A stretch of DNA of 64,000 nt from Lactococcus fujiensis JCM 16395 (GCF_002441655.1 NZ_JXJU01000003.1:149924-213923); one strand, 5' to 3'; counted from the first letter of the stretch, positions 16,950-27,392 are shown. Numbers and translations are program-made. Notes: a model not told the origin generated them from the letters alone.

Positions 16950-17210
16950 ATGCGTACAACAAGAGCAACAGAAGAAATCGAAAAAGCGATTATTCACTTG
17001 AAAAAAGCAAAACGTGAAATCAGTAATTATACTTTTGATTATGATATGCAAAATTTGATTCAACTTGATCGCACGATTAAACAGCTTGAAGCAATTCGTA
17101 CAGCAGTTAACGCTGACGGAAATCAAGTTGAAGGTGTCAAATCAATCGGACAGCTTGAAAGTGAGCGCCTGTCAAGAGCAAGACAAGATGTGTCATCTCT
17201 GACAAGATAA
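16950..17210 (+). CDS. conserved small protein of unknown function
   Basis: 86 residues, charged and predicted all-helical (EEIEKAIIHLKKAKREI..., DRTIKQLEAIRTAV), with no membrane segment or signal peptide. I do not recognise the family. The ATG at 16950 has AAGGAGAG upstream. A -10 box TATAAT lies at 16905-16910 within TTTGCGTTATAATG, the same 14-mer as upstream of the RarD-like gene at about 46422; the longer open frame from 16899 begins upstream of this -10 and is excluded. It forms a single-gene unit ended by a bidirectional terminator. Confidence 0.8.
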   Translation: MRTTRATEEIEKAIIHLKKAKREISNYTFDYDMQNLIQLDRTIKQLEAIRTAVNADGNQVEGVKSIGQLESERLSRARQDVSSLTR

Positions 17211-17235
17211 AAATGGACCCTCAGGGTCCATTTTT
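17209..17235. terminator. bidirectional terminator between convergent genes
   Basis: Stem AAAAATGGACCC / GGGTCCATTTTT with loop TCA. Confidence 0.95.
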
Positions 17236-17244
17236 ATTCATTGA

Positions 17245-18252
17245 TTAATATTGATAGTTGGCTACAAATTCGTCAATGATATTCACTATTTGTGCTTGAG
17301 ATTCAGCTTCGTTAATTGCTAACTTAACTTTGCTCGCACGTTTCGCTCCTTTGAGGTAGTAGGCTGCGTGTTGGCGGAATTCACGTGATGCAATGTTGTC
17401 CCCTTTGAGGTCAACAAGACGAGCTAAATGTAATTTTGCGATTTCCATTTTTTCAGGAACAGGAGGTTCTGGAAGTAAAATTCCAGTTCGTAAATAATGT
17501 TCTGTGCGGTGCAAAATCCAAGGATTACCAAGGGCAGCACGTCCCATCATGACTGCTGTAACTCCTGTTTGATCAATCATTTTCATTGCATCTTCGGGTG
17601 TCTTTACATCGCCATTTCCGATAACAGGAATATTAACTGCCTCAGTTAATTTTGAGAGCCAGTGCCAGTTATCTTGTGCATTACCTGTGTATTGTTGGGC
17701 TTTTGTACGGCAATGCATGGCAACAGCCGCTCCACCCGCTGCTTCAATCGCTTTTGCATTTTCGACACAGAAGAGATGATCGTCATCCCATCCTAAACGA
17801 ATTTTCACAGTCAAAGGCTTAGAAATTGCTTTACTGACGTTCGAAACAACATCATAAACTTTATCAGGATCAAGCAAAAGGCGTGAGCCTGCATCATTCT
17901 TCGTTACCTTTGGAACAGGGCAACCCATGTTAATATCAATGATATCTGCCACAGTGTTGGCTTCAACAAATTTTGCAGCTTCAACCAATGTATCAACTTC
18001 ACCACCAAAAATTTGCATGGAAAGAGGGTGCGGTACACCTTCAAAATCCATCATCCCCAATGTTTTTTCATTGCGATGTTCAATCCCTTTGTCAGAAATC
18101 ATTTCTGTAACCACAAGTCCTGCACCAAACTCTTTTGCTGTTTTCAAGAAAGCTTTGTTATTAATACCAGCCATTGGAGCGAGCACAATTTTATTTTGTA
18201 TATCGATATCGCCAATTTTCCAAGGCGTGCTGAATTTTTTATCCATAGTCAT
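17245..18252 (-). CDS. dusB: tRNA-dihydrouridine synthase, DusB type
   Basis: 335 residues. FMN enzyme that reduces uridines in the tRNA D-loop. The signatures LAPMAGINNKAF (about residues 24-35), DINMGCPVPKVTKNDAGSRL (about 105-124, with the catalytic cysteine) and GNGDVKTPEDA and MMGRAALGNPWI for FMN phosphate binding are all present. The start may be ATG at 18252 or the second ATG two codons later. In many Firmicutes dusB lies next to hslO; here hslO is 1.2 kb away on the same strand with two other genes between. Confidence 0.95.
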   Translation of the reverse strand: MTMDKKFSTPWKIGDIDIQNKIVLAPMAGINNKAFLKTAKEFGAGLVVTEMISDKGIEHRNEKTLGMMDFEGVPHPLSMQIFGGEVDTLVEAAKFVEANTVADIIDINMGCPVPKVTKNDAGSRLLLDPDKVYDVVSNVSKAISKPLTVKIRLGWDDDHLFCVENAKAIEAAGGAAVAMHCRTKAQQYTGNAQDNWHWLSKLTEAVNIPVIGNGDVKTPEDAMKMIDQTGVTAVMMGRAALGNPWILHRTEHYLRTGILLPEPPVPEKMEIAKLHLARLVDLKGDNIASREFRQHAAYYLKGAKRASKVKLAINEAESQAQIVNIIDEFVANYQY

Positions 18253-18309
18253 AAGCTACATTTTATCATTTTTTGGTTTAAAATGAACGCTTAGAGTTTT
18301 ATAAATAAC

Positions 18310-18338
18310 TTGACAAAACGAATTCAAAAGAATACAAT
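18310..18338 (+). promoter_or_regulatory. near-consensus promoter of the small membrane gene
   Basis: TTGACA (18310-18315), 17-bp spacer, TACAAT (18333-18338). One of the best sigma-A promoters in the window. Transcription would start near 18345. Confidence 0.8.
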
Positions 18339-18415
18339 ACGGAAAAGGCTTTTGAATAAGCAGATGGTGGACAAGTTAGCGTTTAGGAACGAAATAGAGA
18401 TTGCGATAAAAAGGA

Positions 18416-18787
18416 ATGAGCCTAGCTGGCAGAGTCAGTAAAATTAATGGCAACAACCAATCTGAAATTCCAGGCGACAAAGGATTGACAAAAAGCGCAG
18501 TGAACTTTAATAAATTTCTCTTTTTTAACATGAATAAAAAACGACGAGTTATGTGGATACTGTGTTTTGCATGGTATTCTGTTCTGACAAGCTTAATTTA
18601 CGGAATTTGGACCAAATCGGGGCTCATGACTTTGATGTGCCTCGTTCAATCCATCATTTCAATTCTCTTAATCATAAATCATTGGTCAAATCATCAGTTG
18701 ACTTCAAAAAATTTCTTTATTGTACCTTTTATAATGTTGCTCGGTCTTATTTTTGTGCTGTCATTTTTAGTTCTTGTTGGTTTATAA
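18416..18787 (+). CDS. small membrane protein, unknown function
   Basis: 123 residues from this ATG, or 85 from the ATG at 18530. The C-terminal 85 residues form three hydrophobic helices (about 46-66, 69-91 and 99-122 of the long form). The first 38 residues are polar and may not be translated: AAAAGGA directly abuts the first ATG with no spacing, while the second ATG has no Shine-Dalgarno. A short frame of 25 codons (ATG 18364) overlaps its beginning and may act as an upstream ORF. The gene has a near-consensus promoter and a terminator that overlaps its stop, which supports that it is expressed. Family not recognised. Confidence 0.55.
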   Translation: MSLAGRVSKINGNNQSEIPGDKGLTKSAVNFNKFLFFNMNKKRRVMWILCFAWYSVLTSLIYGIWTKSGLMTLMCLVQSIISILLIINHWSNHQLTSKNFFIVPFIMLLGLIFVLSFLVLVGL

Positions 18788-18805
18788 AATACCAGCAGTT
18801 TTTTT
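18775..18805 (+). terminator. terminator overlapping the stop codon
   Basis: Stem TGTTGGT / ACCAGCA, nine-base loop, then GTTTTTTT. The stem begins inside the last codons of the membrane protein gene. Confidence 0.75.
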
Positions 18806-19325
18806 ATTTCGTGACTAAATAATGTAATTCGACAAATTGACCATAAGTTTTGGTTTCAATGAGTTTTAATTTTTCCGCGTAATTTCCACTCGGAAAAAGG
18901 CGACGTCCATTTCCTAATAGTACTGGAGCAATTGTGATTTGCATTTCATCAACACAACCATTCTCCAAAAAGAGCTGAATAATTTCGCCACCACCGACGA
19001 CCCAAATATCTCCAGCTAAAGTAGAAATAAATTCTCTAATATTATCTGGGTTAACAAATGTTACGGCTGTATTGGCACTTTGATTTTGGCGCGTGAATAC
19101 GTAAGAATCCTGCTCGGAGTATGGCCAACCATTCTTAATGACCGACTCATCGTTCATTAACCAGTCATAAGTTTTCATGCCCATGATGACAGTTCTGATT
19201 GTGTGCATGAAATTTCCATAGCCATTATCACCATCACCAGAAACCTCAAATAGCCAGTCTAACTTGTCATCTTCTGTTGCAATATAACCATCTAATGTTG
19301 TGGCGATATAAAGTTTTACAGTCAT
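18804..19325 (-). CDS. RibD C-terminal/dihydrofolate-reductase-fold protein
   Basis: 173 residues of the RibD_C family (YwjB/YyaP type): KLYIATTLDGYIA at the N-terminus, VIMGMKTYDWL in the middle, DIWVVGGGEIIQLFL (nucleotide-binding glycine motif) and IAPVLLGNGRRLF. This fold binds NADPH; these stand-alone proteins are presumed reductases of unknown substrate and are not the essential DHFR. Single gene; a terminator separates it from hslO upstream on the same strand. Confidence 0.88.
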   Translation of the reverse strand: MTVKLYIATTLDGYIATEDDKLDWLFEVSGDGDNGYGNFMHTIRTVIMGMKTYDWLMNDESVIKNGWPYSEQDSYVFTRQNQSANTAVTFVNPDNIREFISTLAGDIWVVGGGEIIQLFLENGCVDEMQITIAPVLLGNGRRLFPSGNYAEKLKLIETKTYGQFVELHYLVTK

Positions 19326-19363
19326 TTTTCTCCTTTTCTGACTTTATTTAATCAAGTCTGTTT

Positions 19364-19396
19364 AAAAAATTCTGTCATTACTGACAGAATTTTTTT
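19364..19396. terminator. bidirectional terminator
   Basis: Fourteen-base stem AAAAAATTCTGTCA / TGACAGAATTTTTT with loop TTAC. The stem contains a one-mismatch copy of the dispersed palindrome (19373-19386). Confidence 0.9.
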
Positions 19397-19419
19397 GTAT
19401 GTAATTATTAACAAATATT

Positions 19420-20292
19420 TTAGTTGTTCAAAATCAAATCGTTGAGTTCTTCTTCAGAAAATTCATATTTACGTTCACAGAATTGGCAAATAATTTCAGC
19501 ACCGTGATCTTCCTCAATAATTTCATTGATTGTTTGATTCCCGAGGGATTTAATTCCATCTCTGAACCGTCCTTTGGAACAGTCACACTCAAAAGCAAGT
19601 GGGGTGTCAGATAATTTTGTGAATTCCATTTGACCGTATATTGCCTTTAACATCGCTTCAAGCGCATTCGTTTCTTCGAGCATTGTAGCAATTGATGGCA
19701 TGGATTTTATGTTGTTTTCGATTTCCGAAATTTCTTCTTCGGTGGCATCGGGCATGGCCTGCAGCATGAAACCACCAGCAATTTTTACAGTATCGGCATC
19801 TTGGTCTAGCAACACATTTAAGCCCACTGAGGCCGGAGTTTGCTCACTTTCAAGAAAATACCAAGCTAAATCCTCTCCTATTTCACCTGTGATCAAGTCG
19901 ACTTTTCCTGTATAGGGTTGTTTTAAGCCGAGATCTTTAATGACAACAAAAAAACCATTGCCCACAAAAGGAGCCACAATTACTTCACCTGTTGATCCTT
20001 TTTTGTAATCAAGTTCTTTATGCGTCACATAACCTTTAACATTTCCTTTGCTATCAGCCACGGCAACGATAGGTCCTAGAGCACCATCACCTAGGACTTT
20101 TACAGTGATTTTTTCCTCTCCTTTTTCATTTGCCCCCAAAATTTGAGCAGCAATCAAAGTTCGACCCAAGGCGACAGTTGATGTTGGCCATGTTTGATGG
20201 CGTTTTTGTGCCTCACGCACGGTTTCTGTTGAGTCCAAAACAAAAGCACGAAAATGACCGTTTTTTGAAATTGATTTAATGATTTTATCCAT
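19420..20292 (-). CDS. hslO: redox-regulated chaperonin Hsp33
   Basis: 290 residues, the usual length. Holdase chaperone activated by oxidative stress in the cytoplasm. The four zinc-binding, redox-active cysteines are present as CDC (FECDCSKGRF, about residue 236) and CQFC (about 269), both in the C-terminal domain. The N-terminal domain begins DKIIKSISKNGHFRAFVLDSTETVREAQ. Starts at an ATG shortly after an AT-rich segment; monocistronic. Confidence 0.97.
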   Translation of the reverse strand: MDKIIKSISKNGHFRAFVLDSTETVREAQKRHQTWPTSTVALGRTLIAAQILGANEKGEEKITVKVLGDGALGPIVAVADSKGNVKGYVTHKELDYKKGSTGEVIVAPFVGNGFFVVIKDLGLKQPYTGKVDLITGEIGEDLAWYFLESEQTPASVGLNVLLDQDADTVKIAGGFMLQAMPDATEEEISEIENNIKSMPSIATMLEETNALEAMLKAIYGQMEFTKLSDTPLAFECDCSKGRFRDGIKSLGNQTINEIIEEDHGAEIICQFCERKYEFSEEELNDLILNN

Positions 20293-20419
20293 GGCTCTAT
20301 TTTAACACAAAAGCTTGCAAAGTTTACACTTATCGATGCAGAAGCCTTCATTAGTTGAATACCCATCAATTGTTGCTAAATTCATGGCTTTTTTATTAAA
20401 TCTAATAATTATAAGAGTA
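20293..20419. other. intergenic region between hslO and the purA control region
   Basis: Start of a 470-bp gap that runs to purA at 20763. This part likely carries the minus-strand hslO promoter. Frames such as the 60-codon frame from 20315 show no family resemblance. I see no gene. Confidence 0.4.
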
Positions 20420-20432
20420 AAATCCGAACAAT
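20420..20432 (+). promoter_or_regulatory. PurBox, PurR activator site of purA
   Basis: AAATCCGAACAAT matches the lactococcal PurBox AWWWCCGAACWWT at every position. Its central G (20426) lies about 76 nt before the predicted transcription start near 20502; -76 is the position established for PurR activation in Lactococcus. PurR with PRPP would activate purA. Confidence 0.85.
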
Positions 20433-20466
20433 TAAAGGAAAATTATGAAAAACATCGGAAATATGC

Positions 20467-20495
20467 TTATCATGTCAGAATAACTTTGCTAAAAT
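20467..20495 (+). promoter_or_regulatory. promoter of purA
   Basis: TTATCA (20467-20472), 17-bp spacer ending in TGC, TAAAAT (20490-20495), an extended -10. The -35 box is weak, as expected for an activated promoter. Confidence 0.75.
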
Positions 20496-20501
20496 AGAAG
20501 T

Positions 20502-22052
<1,551 letters not shown>

Positions 22053-22114
22053 GAATGCTATCTTTCCTGCAAAGAGGAAGTAGTATTAGAAGACTTTTTA
22101 TAATTGTAATCACC

Positions 22115-22140
22115 AAAAAAGGTTTCAAAGCCTTTTTTAT
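22115..22140 (+). terminator. Rho-independent terminator of purA
   Basis: Stem AAAAAAGG / CCTTTTTT with an eight-base loop and T-run. Confidence 0.8.
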
Positions 22141-22183
22141 TTTGGGAAACATTTCAAGGAACCAGGCTCTGAAATGATTATCG

Positions 22184-22211
22184 TTGACAAAGCCTAAAAA
22201 AGTGATAAAAT
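22184..22211 (+). promoter_or_regulatory. promoter of pheST
   Basis: TTGACA (22184-22189), 16-bp spacer ending TGA, TAAAAT (22206-22211), thus also an extended -10. Confidence 0.85.
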
Positions 22212-22217
22212 TGAGAG

Positions 22218-22404
22218 TAAGACATAAGAAGAGTAAGTTTTGAAGCATCAAAAGGGAATTGCAATCACCGACTGAGAGTTGCAAAGATGTAAAATCACTG
22301 AAGTTCACCTTATGTAAAATTTAATAATCGACTTAATTAAGTAATAAAATAGGATGGTACCGCGGTTATTCGCTCCTTTTGGGAGTGGAAAATCGCGTTT
22401 TTTT
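22218..22404 (+). promoter_or_regulatory. T-box riboswitch leader of pheST, Phe specifier
   Basis: Stem I closes with ACATAAG (about 22227) and CTTATGT (about 22308); AGAGTA is on the left of the specifier loop and GAAGTTCACC on the right. The specifier is TTC (Phe) at 22304-22306 followed by A. The T-box element AGGATGGTACCGCGG is at 22351-22365. The terminator uses CGCGGTTATTCGCTCC with GGGAGTGGAAAATCGCG and a T-run, ending at 22404. Uncharged tRNA-Phe would promote readthrough into pheS. Confidence 0.95.
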
Positions 22405-22567
22405 ATTTTCATAACAAAAATAAAATGAACAAAATGACCATCTTATTAAATGAAGAAAGGACTATCGCCAAGAGCGGTAGATTGAATTTTTTAAAATAGC
22501 AAGCTGTTAAAATAGAAATTTCACAGATTCAAACAGACCCTATTAAGAAATTCAGATTGGAGAAAAG

Positions 22568-23608
22568 ATGTCTTTACAAGAAAGAATTGAAGAATTACGC
22601 GAGCGTGCAATCAGTGCTTTGAAGGAAGCCAGTGATGAAAAAGCACTGAACGAATTACGGACTACGATGCTTGGGAAAAAAGGGGAACTCACGGAAATCC
22701 TCAAAGGAATGAAGGATTTATCAAATGAAGAGCGTCCCGCTATTGGTGGACTTGCCAACAGTTTTCGTGATGTTTTTGGTCACGCCTTCGAAGAAAAACG
22801 TGCAGAGCTTGAAGAATTTGCAATGCGTGCTGCACTCGCTGCCGAAACAATTGACGTGACTTTGCCTGGCACTGAAATTAAAAAAGGAACCCGTCATATT
22901 TTGACTCAAACGGAAGAAGAGATTGAAGAAATTTTTCTAGGGATGGGTTATGAAGTTGTTGATGGCTACGAAGTTGAAACAGACCACTATAATTTTGAAA
23001 GGATGAACTTGCCAAAAGATCATCCTGCACGTGATATGCAAGATACTTTTTACATTAACAATGAAACATTACTTCGCACACACACAAGCCCAATGCAAGC
23101 TCGGACAATGGATGCGCATGACTTCAGCAAAGGCGGACTACGTATGATCGCACCAGGGCGTGTTTATCGTCGTGACACTGATGATGCCACGCACAGTCAT
23201 CAGTTCCACCAAATCGAAGGTTTAGTTGTCGATAAAAATATTACAATGGCTGACCTCAAAGGTACGCTTGACCTTGTAATGAAAAAAATGTTTGGACAAG
23301 ACCGTGAATTGCGTTGGCGTCCCAGCTATTTCCCATTCACAGAACCTTCTGTCGAAGTTGATATTTCATGCTTTAAATGTGGGGGAAAAGGCTGTAATGT
23401 ATGCAAACACACAGGGTGGATTGAAATTCTAGGTGCTGGAATGGTACATCCTAACGTTCTTGAAATGTCAGGACTTGACTCAACTATTTATAGCGGATTT
23501 GCCTTTGGTTTAGGACAAGAACGTATTGCAATGCTTCGTTATGGCATCAATGACATTCGCGGATTCTATCAAGGCGATGTACGTTTTTTGGAACAATTTG
23601 CTGATTAA
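22568..23608 (+). CDS. pheS: phenylalanyl-tRNA synthetase alpha subunit
   Basis: 346 residues, normal length. Catalytic subunit of the (alpha-beta)2 class II synthetase. N-terminal coiled coil (residues 1-85), motif 2 region around [14 protein letters not shown] and [21 protein letters not shown] (about 175-215), then a CxxC..CxxC cluster ([17 protein letters not shown], about 270-286) and motif 3 [17 protein letters not shown] with GGAG upstream. First gene after the Phe T-box; pheT follows after 36 nt. Confidence 0.98.
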   Translation: MSLQERIEELRERAISALKEASDEKALNELRTTMLGKKGELTEILKGMKDLSNEERPAIGGLANSFRDVFGHAFEEKRAELEEFAMRAALAAETIDVTLPGTEIKKGTRHILTQTEEEIEEIFLGMGYEVVDGYEVETDHYNFERMNLPKDHPARDMQDTFYINNETLLRTHTSPMQARTMDAHDFSKGGLRMIAPGRVYRRDTDDATHSHQFHQIEGLVVDKNITMADLKGTLDLVMKKMFGQDRELRWRPSYFPFTEPSVEVDISCFKCGGKGCNVCKHTGWIEILGAGMVHPNVLEMSGLDSTIYSGFAFGLGQERIAMLRYGINDIRGFYQGDVRFLEQFAD

Positions 23609-23644
23609 TACTGGCTCGCGAAAGAAATTAAAGGAAAATAAAAA

Positions 23645-26047
23645 ATGTTAGTAAGTTATAAATGGTTAAAAGAACTTGTTCCAGATCTCACTGCTACAGC
23701 GAGTGACTTGGAATATAAAATGTCAACAACAGGTATTGAAGTGGAAGGTGTTACGTCACCTGCAGAGGGCTTGTCAAAATTGGTAGTTGGAGAAGTTTTA
23801 TCATCTGAAGACATCCCAGAAACACACCTCCATATTACTAAAGTTAATATCGGTGAAGAAGAACCAATTCAAATCGTCTGTGGTGCAAATAACGTACGTG
23901 TGGGGATGAAAACAATAACGGCTCTTGTTGGGGCACGCATTGTAGATAATATTAAAATTAAAAAAGGAAAAATCCGCGGTGTTGAATCAATGGGGATGCT
24001 TTGTGCCCTTGATGAAATTGGTATAGACGAAAAAATTAATCCAATGAAACATGAAGATGGTATTTTCGAAATGCCATCAGATGCTGAGGTTGGAACTTCA
24101 ATTTTCCCTTATCTTGATTTAGATGATGAAATTATTGAGTTGTCGATTACGCCAAATCGTGCAGATGCACTGTCTATGCGTGGTACTGCTTATGAAGTAG
24201 GAAGTATCTATGGTCTGCCTGTACAATTTCCAACTAAAGATTTGATTGAAAGCGACAAAGCGACGGCTGACAAAATTAAAGTTGTTGTGAGTACTGACAA
24301 GGTACCAACTTATAAAATTCGTGTGATTGAAGGGGTTAAAATTGCACCAAGTCCACTTTGGTTACAAACCCGTTTAATGAATGCTGGAGTTCGGCCAATT
24401 AACAATGTCGTTGACGTCACTAATTATATCTTGATGTATTATGGTCAACCTTTGCACAGCTTTGATTTTGATAAATTTGGTTCAAATGAAATTCTTGTTC
24501 GACAAGCAGAAGATGGTGAAAAATTAACAACTCTAGATGGTGTTGAACGTGAACTTTCAAAAGAAGATATTGCAATCACGTCAAACGGTAAACCGGTTGC
24601 TCTTGCTGGTGTAATGGGAGGACTTGATTCCGAAATAACGGACGGAACAACAACTGTTGCTTTAGAATCAGCACTTTTCAACGGAACATTAATTCGTAAA
24701 ACGTCACAAAAATTCGCTTTACGTTCTGAGGCATCGGCACGATTCGAAAAAGGCATTAACGAGGGGACAGTCACAGAGGCACTCGATTTTGCTGCGGCTA
24801 TGATTGCTGAACTTGCTGGTGGTAGCGTGCTTAAAGGAGTAGTCGAATCAAATGATTACCAACCTCAACAAGTTGTAGTAAGCATTACCCTATCTCGAAT
24901 TAATGCCGCTTTGGGTACGGATTTATCTCTGAATACAGTTGAAAAAATCTTTAAACAGCTTGGTTTTGGTGTCAAAATCGATGGGGAAAACTTTATTTGT
25001 GAAATCCCATCTCGACGTTGGGACATTTCAATCGAGGCTGATCTTGTCGAAGAGGTCGCTCGTATTTATGGTTATGACAATTTGCCAACTACACTTCCTG
25101 CAGGAAATGAAGCTGGCGAACTAACAGCGATGCAAAAATTACGTCGCCAAGTTCGGACAAATGTTGAAGCAAGTGGGCTTTCAGAAGTCATCGGATATTC
25201 GCTTGTAACACCCGAAAAAGCACTTGAATTTATCGCAGATAAAAACTTTCCAACCACTTCATTAATGATGCCAATGACAGAGGATCGATCAACGCTTCGT
25301 GTAAATATGATTCCAGGATTGCTTGACATCATTAATTACAATCAAAATCGTAAAAATGCAGATGTTGCCATTTATGAAGTCGGAAATGTTTTCTTACCAA
25401 GTAATACGGAGGATGGTCGTCCAACAGAGGTTCCAAATTTAGCATTTGCCATATCAGGAAATGTTGTTGACAAATCATATCAAGGGAATGCTGTTCCAGT
25501 TGATTTCTTCCATGCTAAAGGAATTGTGGAGCAATTACTCGCTGGAATCAAAAATGTTACCTTTGTTGCGACTGATCAGATTCCAGCCATGCATCCAGGT
25601 CGGACAGCGGTCATTCAAGCGGGAGAACGCCACATTGGCTTTGTTGGTCAAATTCATCCAGCCACAGCTAAGAAATATGATATTTCTGAAACTTATGCTG
25701 CAGGAATTGATTTACAAGCCCTTCTTGAATTGCAACCAGAACAAACCATATTCACTGACATTCCGAAGGTTCAAGCTGTGACTCGTGACGTTGCGATGTT
25801 ACTCGACTCAAATGTTACAAATGCTGAAATTGTTGAAGTAATTGAACAGAGCAGAGTCAAGACCCTAAGCAAGGTAGAACTTTTTGACATCTATCAAGGG
25901 GTAAATCTTCCATTTGGTAAAAAGTCTATGGCGTACACATTGACATTCCAAACCCTTGAAAATACGATGACCGATGATGAAATAAATACAGCAATGAACA
26001 AAGTAACGAAGAATTTAGTTGAAAAACTTAATGCAGAAATCCGTTAA
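23645..26047 (+). CDS. pheT: phenylalanyl-tRNA synthetase beta subunit
   Basis: 800 residues, typical of the beta subunit. Domain order: N-terminal region with a tRNA-binding EMAP/OB domain (about 40-150, VVGEVLSSEDIPETHLHITKVNIGEEE), B3/B4 editing domain (about 210-400), B5 domain, the inactive class II-like core, and a C-terminal ferredoxin-fold anticodon-binding domain (from about 705, PKVQAVTRDVAMLLD). The beta subunit also edits mischarged Tyr-tRNA-Phe. Co-transcribed with pheS; a terminator follows 14 nt after the stop. Confidence 0.98.
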   Translation: MLVSYKWLKELVPDLTATASDLEYKMSTTGIEVEGVTSPAEGLSKLVVGEVLSSEDIPETHLHITKVNIGEEEPIQIVCGANNVRVGMKTITALVGARIVDNIKIKKGKIRGVESMGMLCALDEIGIDEKINPMKHEDGIFEMPSDAEVGTSIFPYLDLDDEIIELSITPNRADALSMRGTAYEVGSIYGLPVQFPTKDLIESDKATADKIKVVVSTDKVPTYKIRVIEGVKIAPSPLWLQTRLMNAGVRPINNVVDVTNYILMYYGQPLHSFDFDKFGSNEILVRQAEDGEKLTTLDGVERELSKEDIAITSNGKPVALAGVMGGLDSEITDGTTTVALESALFNGTLIRKTSQKFALRSEASARFEKGINEGTVTEALDFAAAMIAELAGGSVLKGVVESNDYQPQQVVVSITLSRINAALGTDLSLNTVEKIFKQLGFGVKIDGENFICEIPSRRWDISIEADLVEEVARIYGYDNLPTTLPAGNEAGELTAMQKLRRQVRTNVEASGLSEVIGYSLVTPEKALEFIADKNFPTTSLMMPMTEDRSTLRVNMIPGLLDIINYNQNRKNADVAIYEVGNVFLPSNTEDGRPTEVPNLAFAISGNVVDKSYQGNAVPVDFFHAKGIVEQLLAGIKNVTFVATDQIPAMHPGRTAVIQAGERHIGFVGQIHPATAKKYDISETYAAGIDLQALLELQPEQTIFTDIPKVQAVTRDVAMLLDSNVTNAEIVEVIEQSRVKTLSKVELFDIYQGVNLPFGKKSMAYTLTFQTLENTMTDDEINTAMNKVTKNLVEKLNAEIR

Positions 26048-26060
26048 TCGTAATAAAAAT

Positions 26061-26091
26061 AAAAAAGACTACTCAAAATGTAGTTTTTTTT
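26061..26091 (+). terminator. Rho-independent terminator of pheST
   Basis: Stem AAAAAAGACTAC / GTAGTTTTTTTT around a short A-rich loop. Confidence 0.75.
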
Positions 26092-26162
26092 ACAGCAAAA
26101 AATTGCAATAATATTACATACATATGAACAATTATCACAAAAAGTCACAAAATAAATATTTT

Positions 26163-26171
26163 TGATATAAT
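26163..26171 (+). promoter_or_regulatory. extended -10 promoter of the 3D-domain gene
   Basis: TGATATAAT. A second extended -10 candidate, TGATAGAAT, lies at 26207-26215, only 8 nt before the ATG. Confidence 0.5.
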
Positions 26172-26223
26172 ATTAACATTAATGAAACTTCATGGGAAAA
26201 GTTCTGTGATAGAATAGTGTAAT

Positions 26224-27342
26224 ATGAAGATTATACATTCAAAAAAAATTAGGAAAATGGTTCTTTTATTCAGTATGTTTCTAGCTGTTTTTGTTGTTTC
26301 GTCAAGACTTGTGAGTGCCGACACAACAACACAAAGTAACGTCAATGAACAGATAAACACCTTCCAATCTCAATTGAATTCAGAACTGACCCAGGTGAAT
26401 AAACTATACCAAAAGGTCAATGATTCTCAGACTCAAGTTCAAGAGGCGCAGTCTAAAATTGATACTTTAGAATCACAAATTGCACAAGCAGAAAAAGACG
26501 AAATAAACCTTACAAACTCAATTGCCAATCAAATGCGCTCGCTCCAATCGAATGGTGGTGTGATGATTTCTGTAATTGACATTATAACGTCATCGAATAA
26601 TTTGACTGCAATGATTCAACGATTGGCGAATCTTAACATTGTTATGTCAGCAGAATCAGCCCAAGTTCAAGATTTGAAAAATACTCAAAATTCTTTGAAA
26701 AAAATGAAGATTCAATTAGAAGAAACAAAGAAAAAATTAGTTCAAAATGAACAATCTTACAAGTCCGAGGTGAGTAATCTTCAAGGAAATATTTCTAATT
26801 TGCAATCTAAAATCAGTTCAAATCAGAAACTATTATCGGATATGAAAGCTCAAGCTGCTGCAGAACAAAAAGCACGTGATGCTAAAATCGCTGCGGATGC
26901 AGCCGCATCCGCAAAAGCAGCAAAGGAAAAGGCAGCCCAGAGTTCAAGTAGCTCAAGTAGCTCAAGTTCGTCAAACCAGTCGTCAAATTCGAACCAGTCG
27001 AACAGCACAGGAAATAGTGGGAATTCAGGAAGTTCAAATAACAACAATGGTCATAATAATGGGGGCAAAACGATGACAGCCTTAGCTACCGCATATTCAT
27101 GGCAAAATGTTGGTTACATTACTGCAATGGGAATAGATTTAAGAACTAATCCGATGTGTATTGCGGTCGATCCAAGTGTTATTCCACTGGGTTCATTGAT
27201 TGAAGTTCCAGGCTACGGGATTGCAATAGCTGGGGATACAGGTGGTGCAATCAAAGGAAATCATATCGATGTTCATTTTCCAACAGTAGCTCAAGCGGTG
27301 GCTTGGGGAGCAAAAACAGTGCAAATCACAATTTTGAAATAA
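26224..27342 (+). CDS. secreted coiled-coil protein with C-terminal 3D domain
   Basis: 372 residues. Signal peptide at 1-33 (basic start, hydrophobic core LLFSMFLAVFVVSS, cleavage near SADT); a long coiled coil at about 35-235, similar to the N-terminal halves of PcsB/CwlO-like wall proteins; an Ala-rich then Ser/Asn/Gly-rich linker at about 215-285; and a C-terminal 3D domain (about 290-372) with the three aspartates in GIDLRT, CIAVDPS and GDTGG. The 3D domain is the catalytic fold of MltA-like and stationary-phase autolysins, so it may cleave or bind peptidoglycan (inference). No Shine-Dalgarno is seen before the ATG. Monocistronic. Confidence 0.85.
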   Translation: MKIIHSKKIRKMVLLFSMFLAVFVVSSRLVSADTTTQSNVNEQINTFQSQLNSELTQVNKLYQKVNDSQTQVQEAQSKIDTLESQIAQAEKDEINLTNSIANQMRSLQSNGGVMISVIDIITSSNNLTAMIQRLANLNIVMSAESAQVQDLKNTQNSLKKMKIQLEETKKKLVQNEQSYKSEVSNLQGNISNLQSKISSNQKLLSDMKAQAAAEQKARDAKIAADAAASAKAAKEKAAQSSSSSSSSSSSNQSSNSNQSNSTGNSGNSGSSNNNNGHNNGGKTMTALATAYSWQNVGYITAMGIDLRTNPMCIAVDPSVIPLGSLIEVPGYGIAIAGDTGGAIKGNHIDVHFPTVAQAVAWGAKTVQITILK

Positions 27343-27367
27343 TAGAAAATCTAATAAAAATGAGATT

Positions 27368-27392
27368 AAGGCTTACAGTTAAGCCTTTTTTT
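27368..27392 (+). terminator. Rho-independent terminator
   Basis: Stem AAGGCTTA / TAAGCCTT, loop CAGT, seven T. Its T-run runs into the rsgA -10 region. Confidence 0.9.

Noticed and set aside
20445..20483. 12-codon frame with a good Shine-Dalgarno upstream of purA, like a leader peptide
   Set aside because: It lies between the PurBox and the -10 box and so is upstream of the predicted transcription start.
26205..26223. WalR-box-like TGTGAT...TGTAAT before the 3D-domain gene
   Set aside because: Spacing is 7 instead of 5, one half is degenerate, and the site abuts the start codon.
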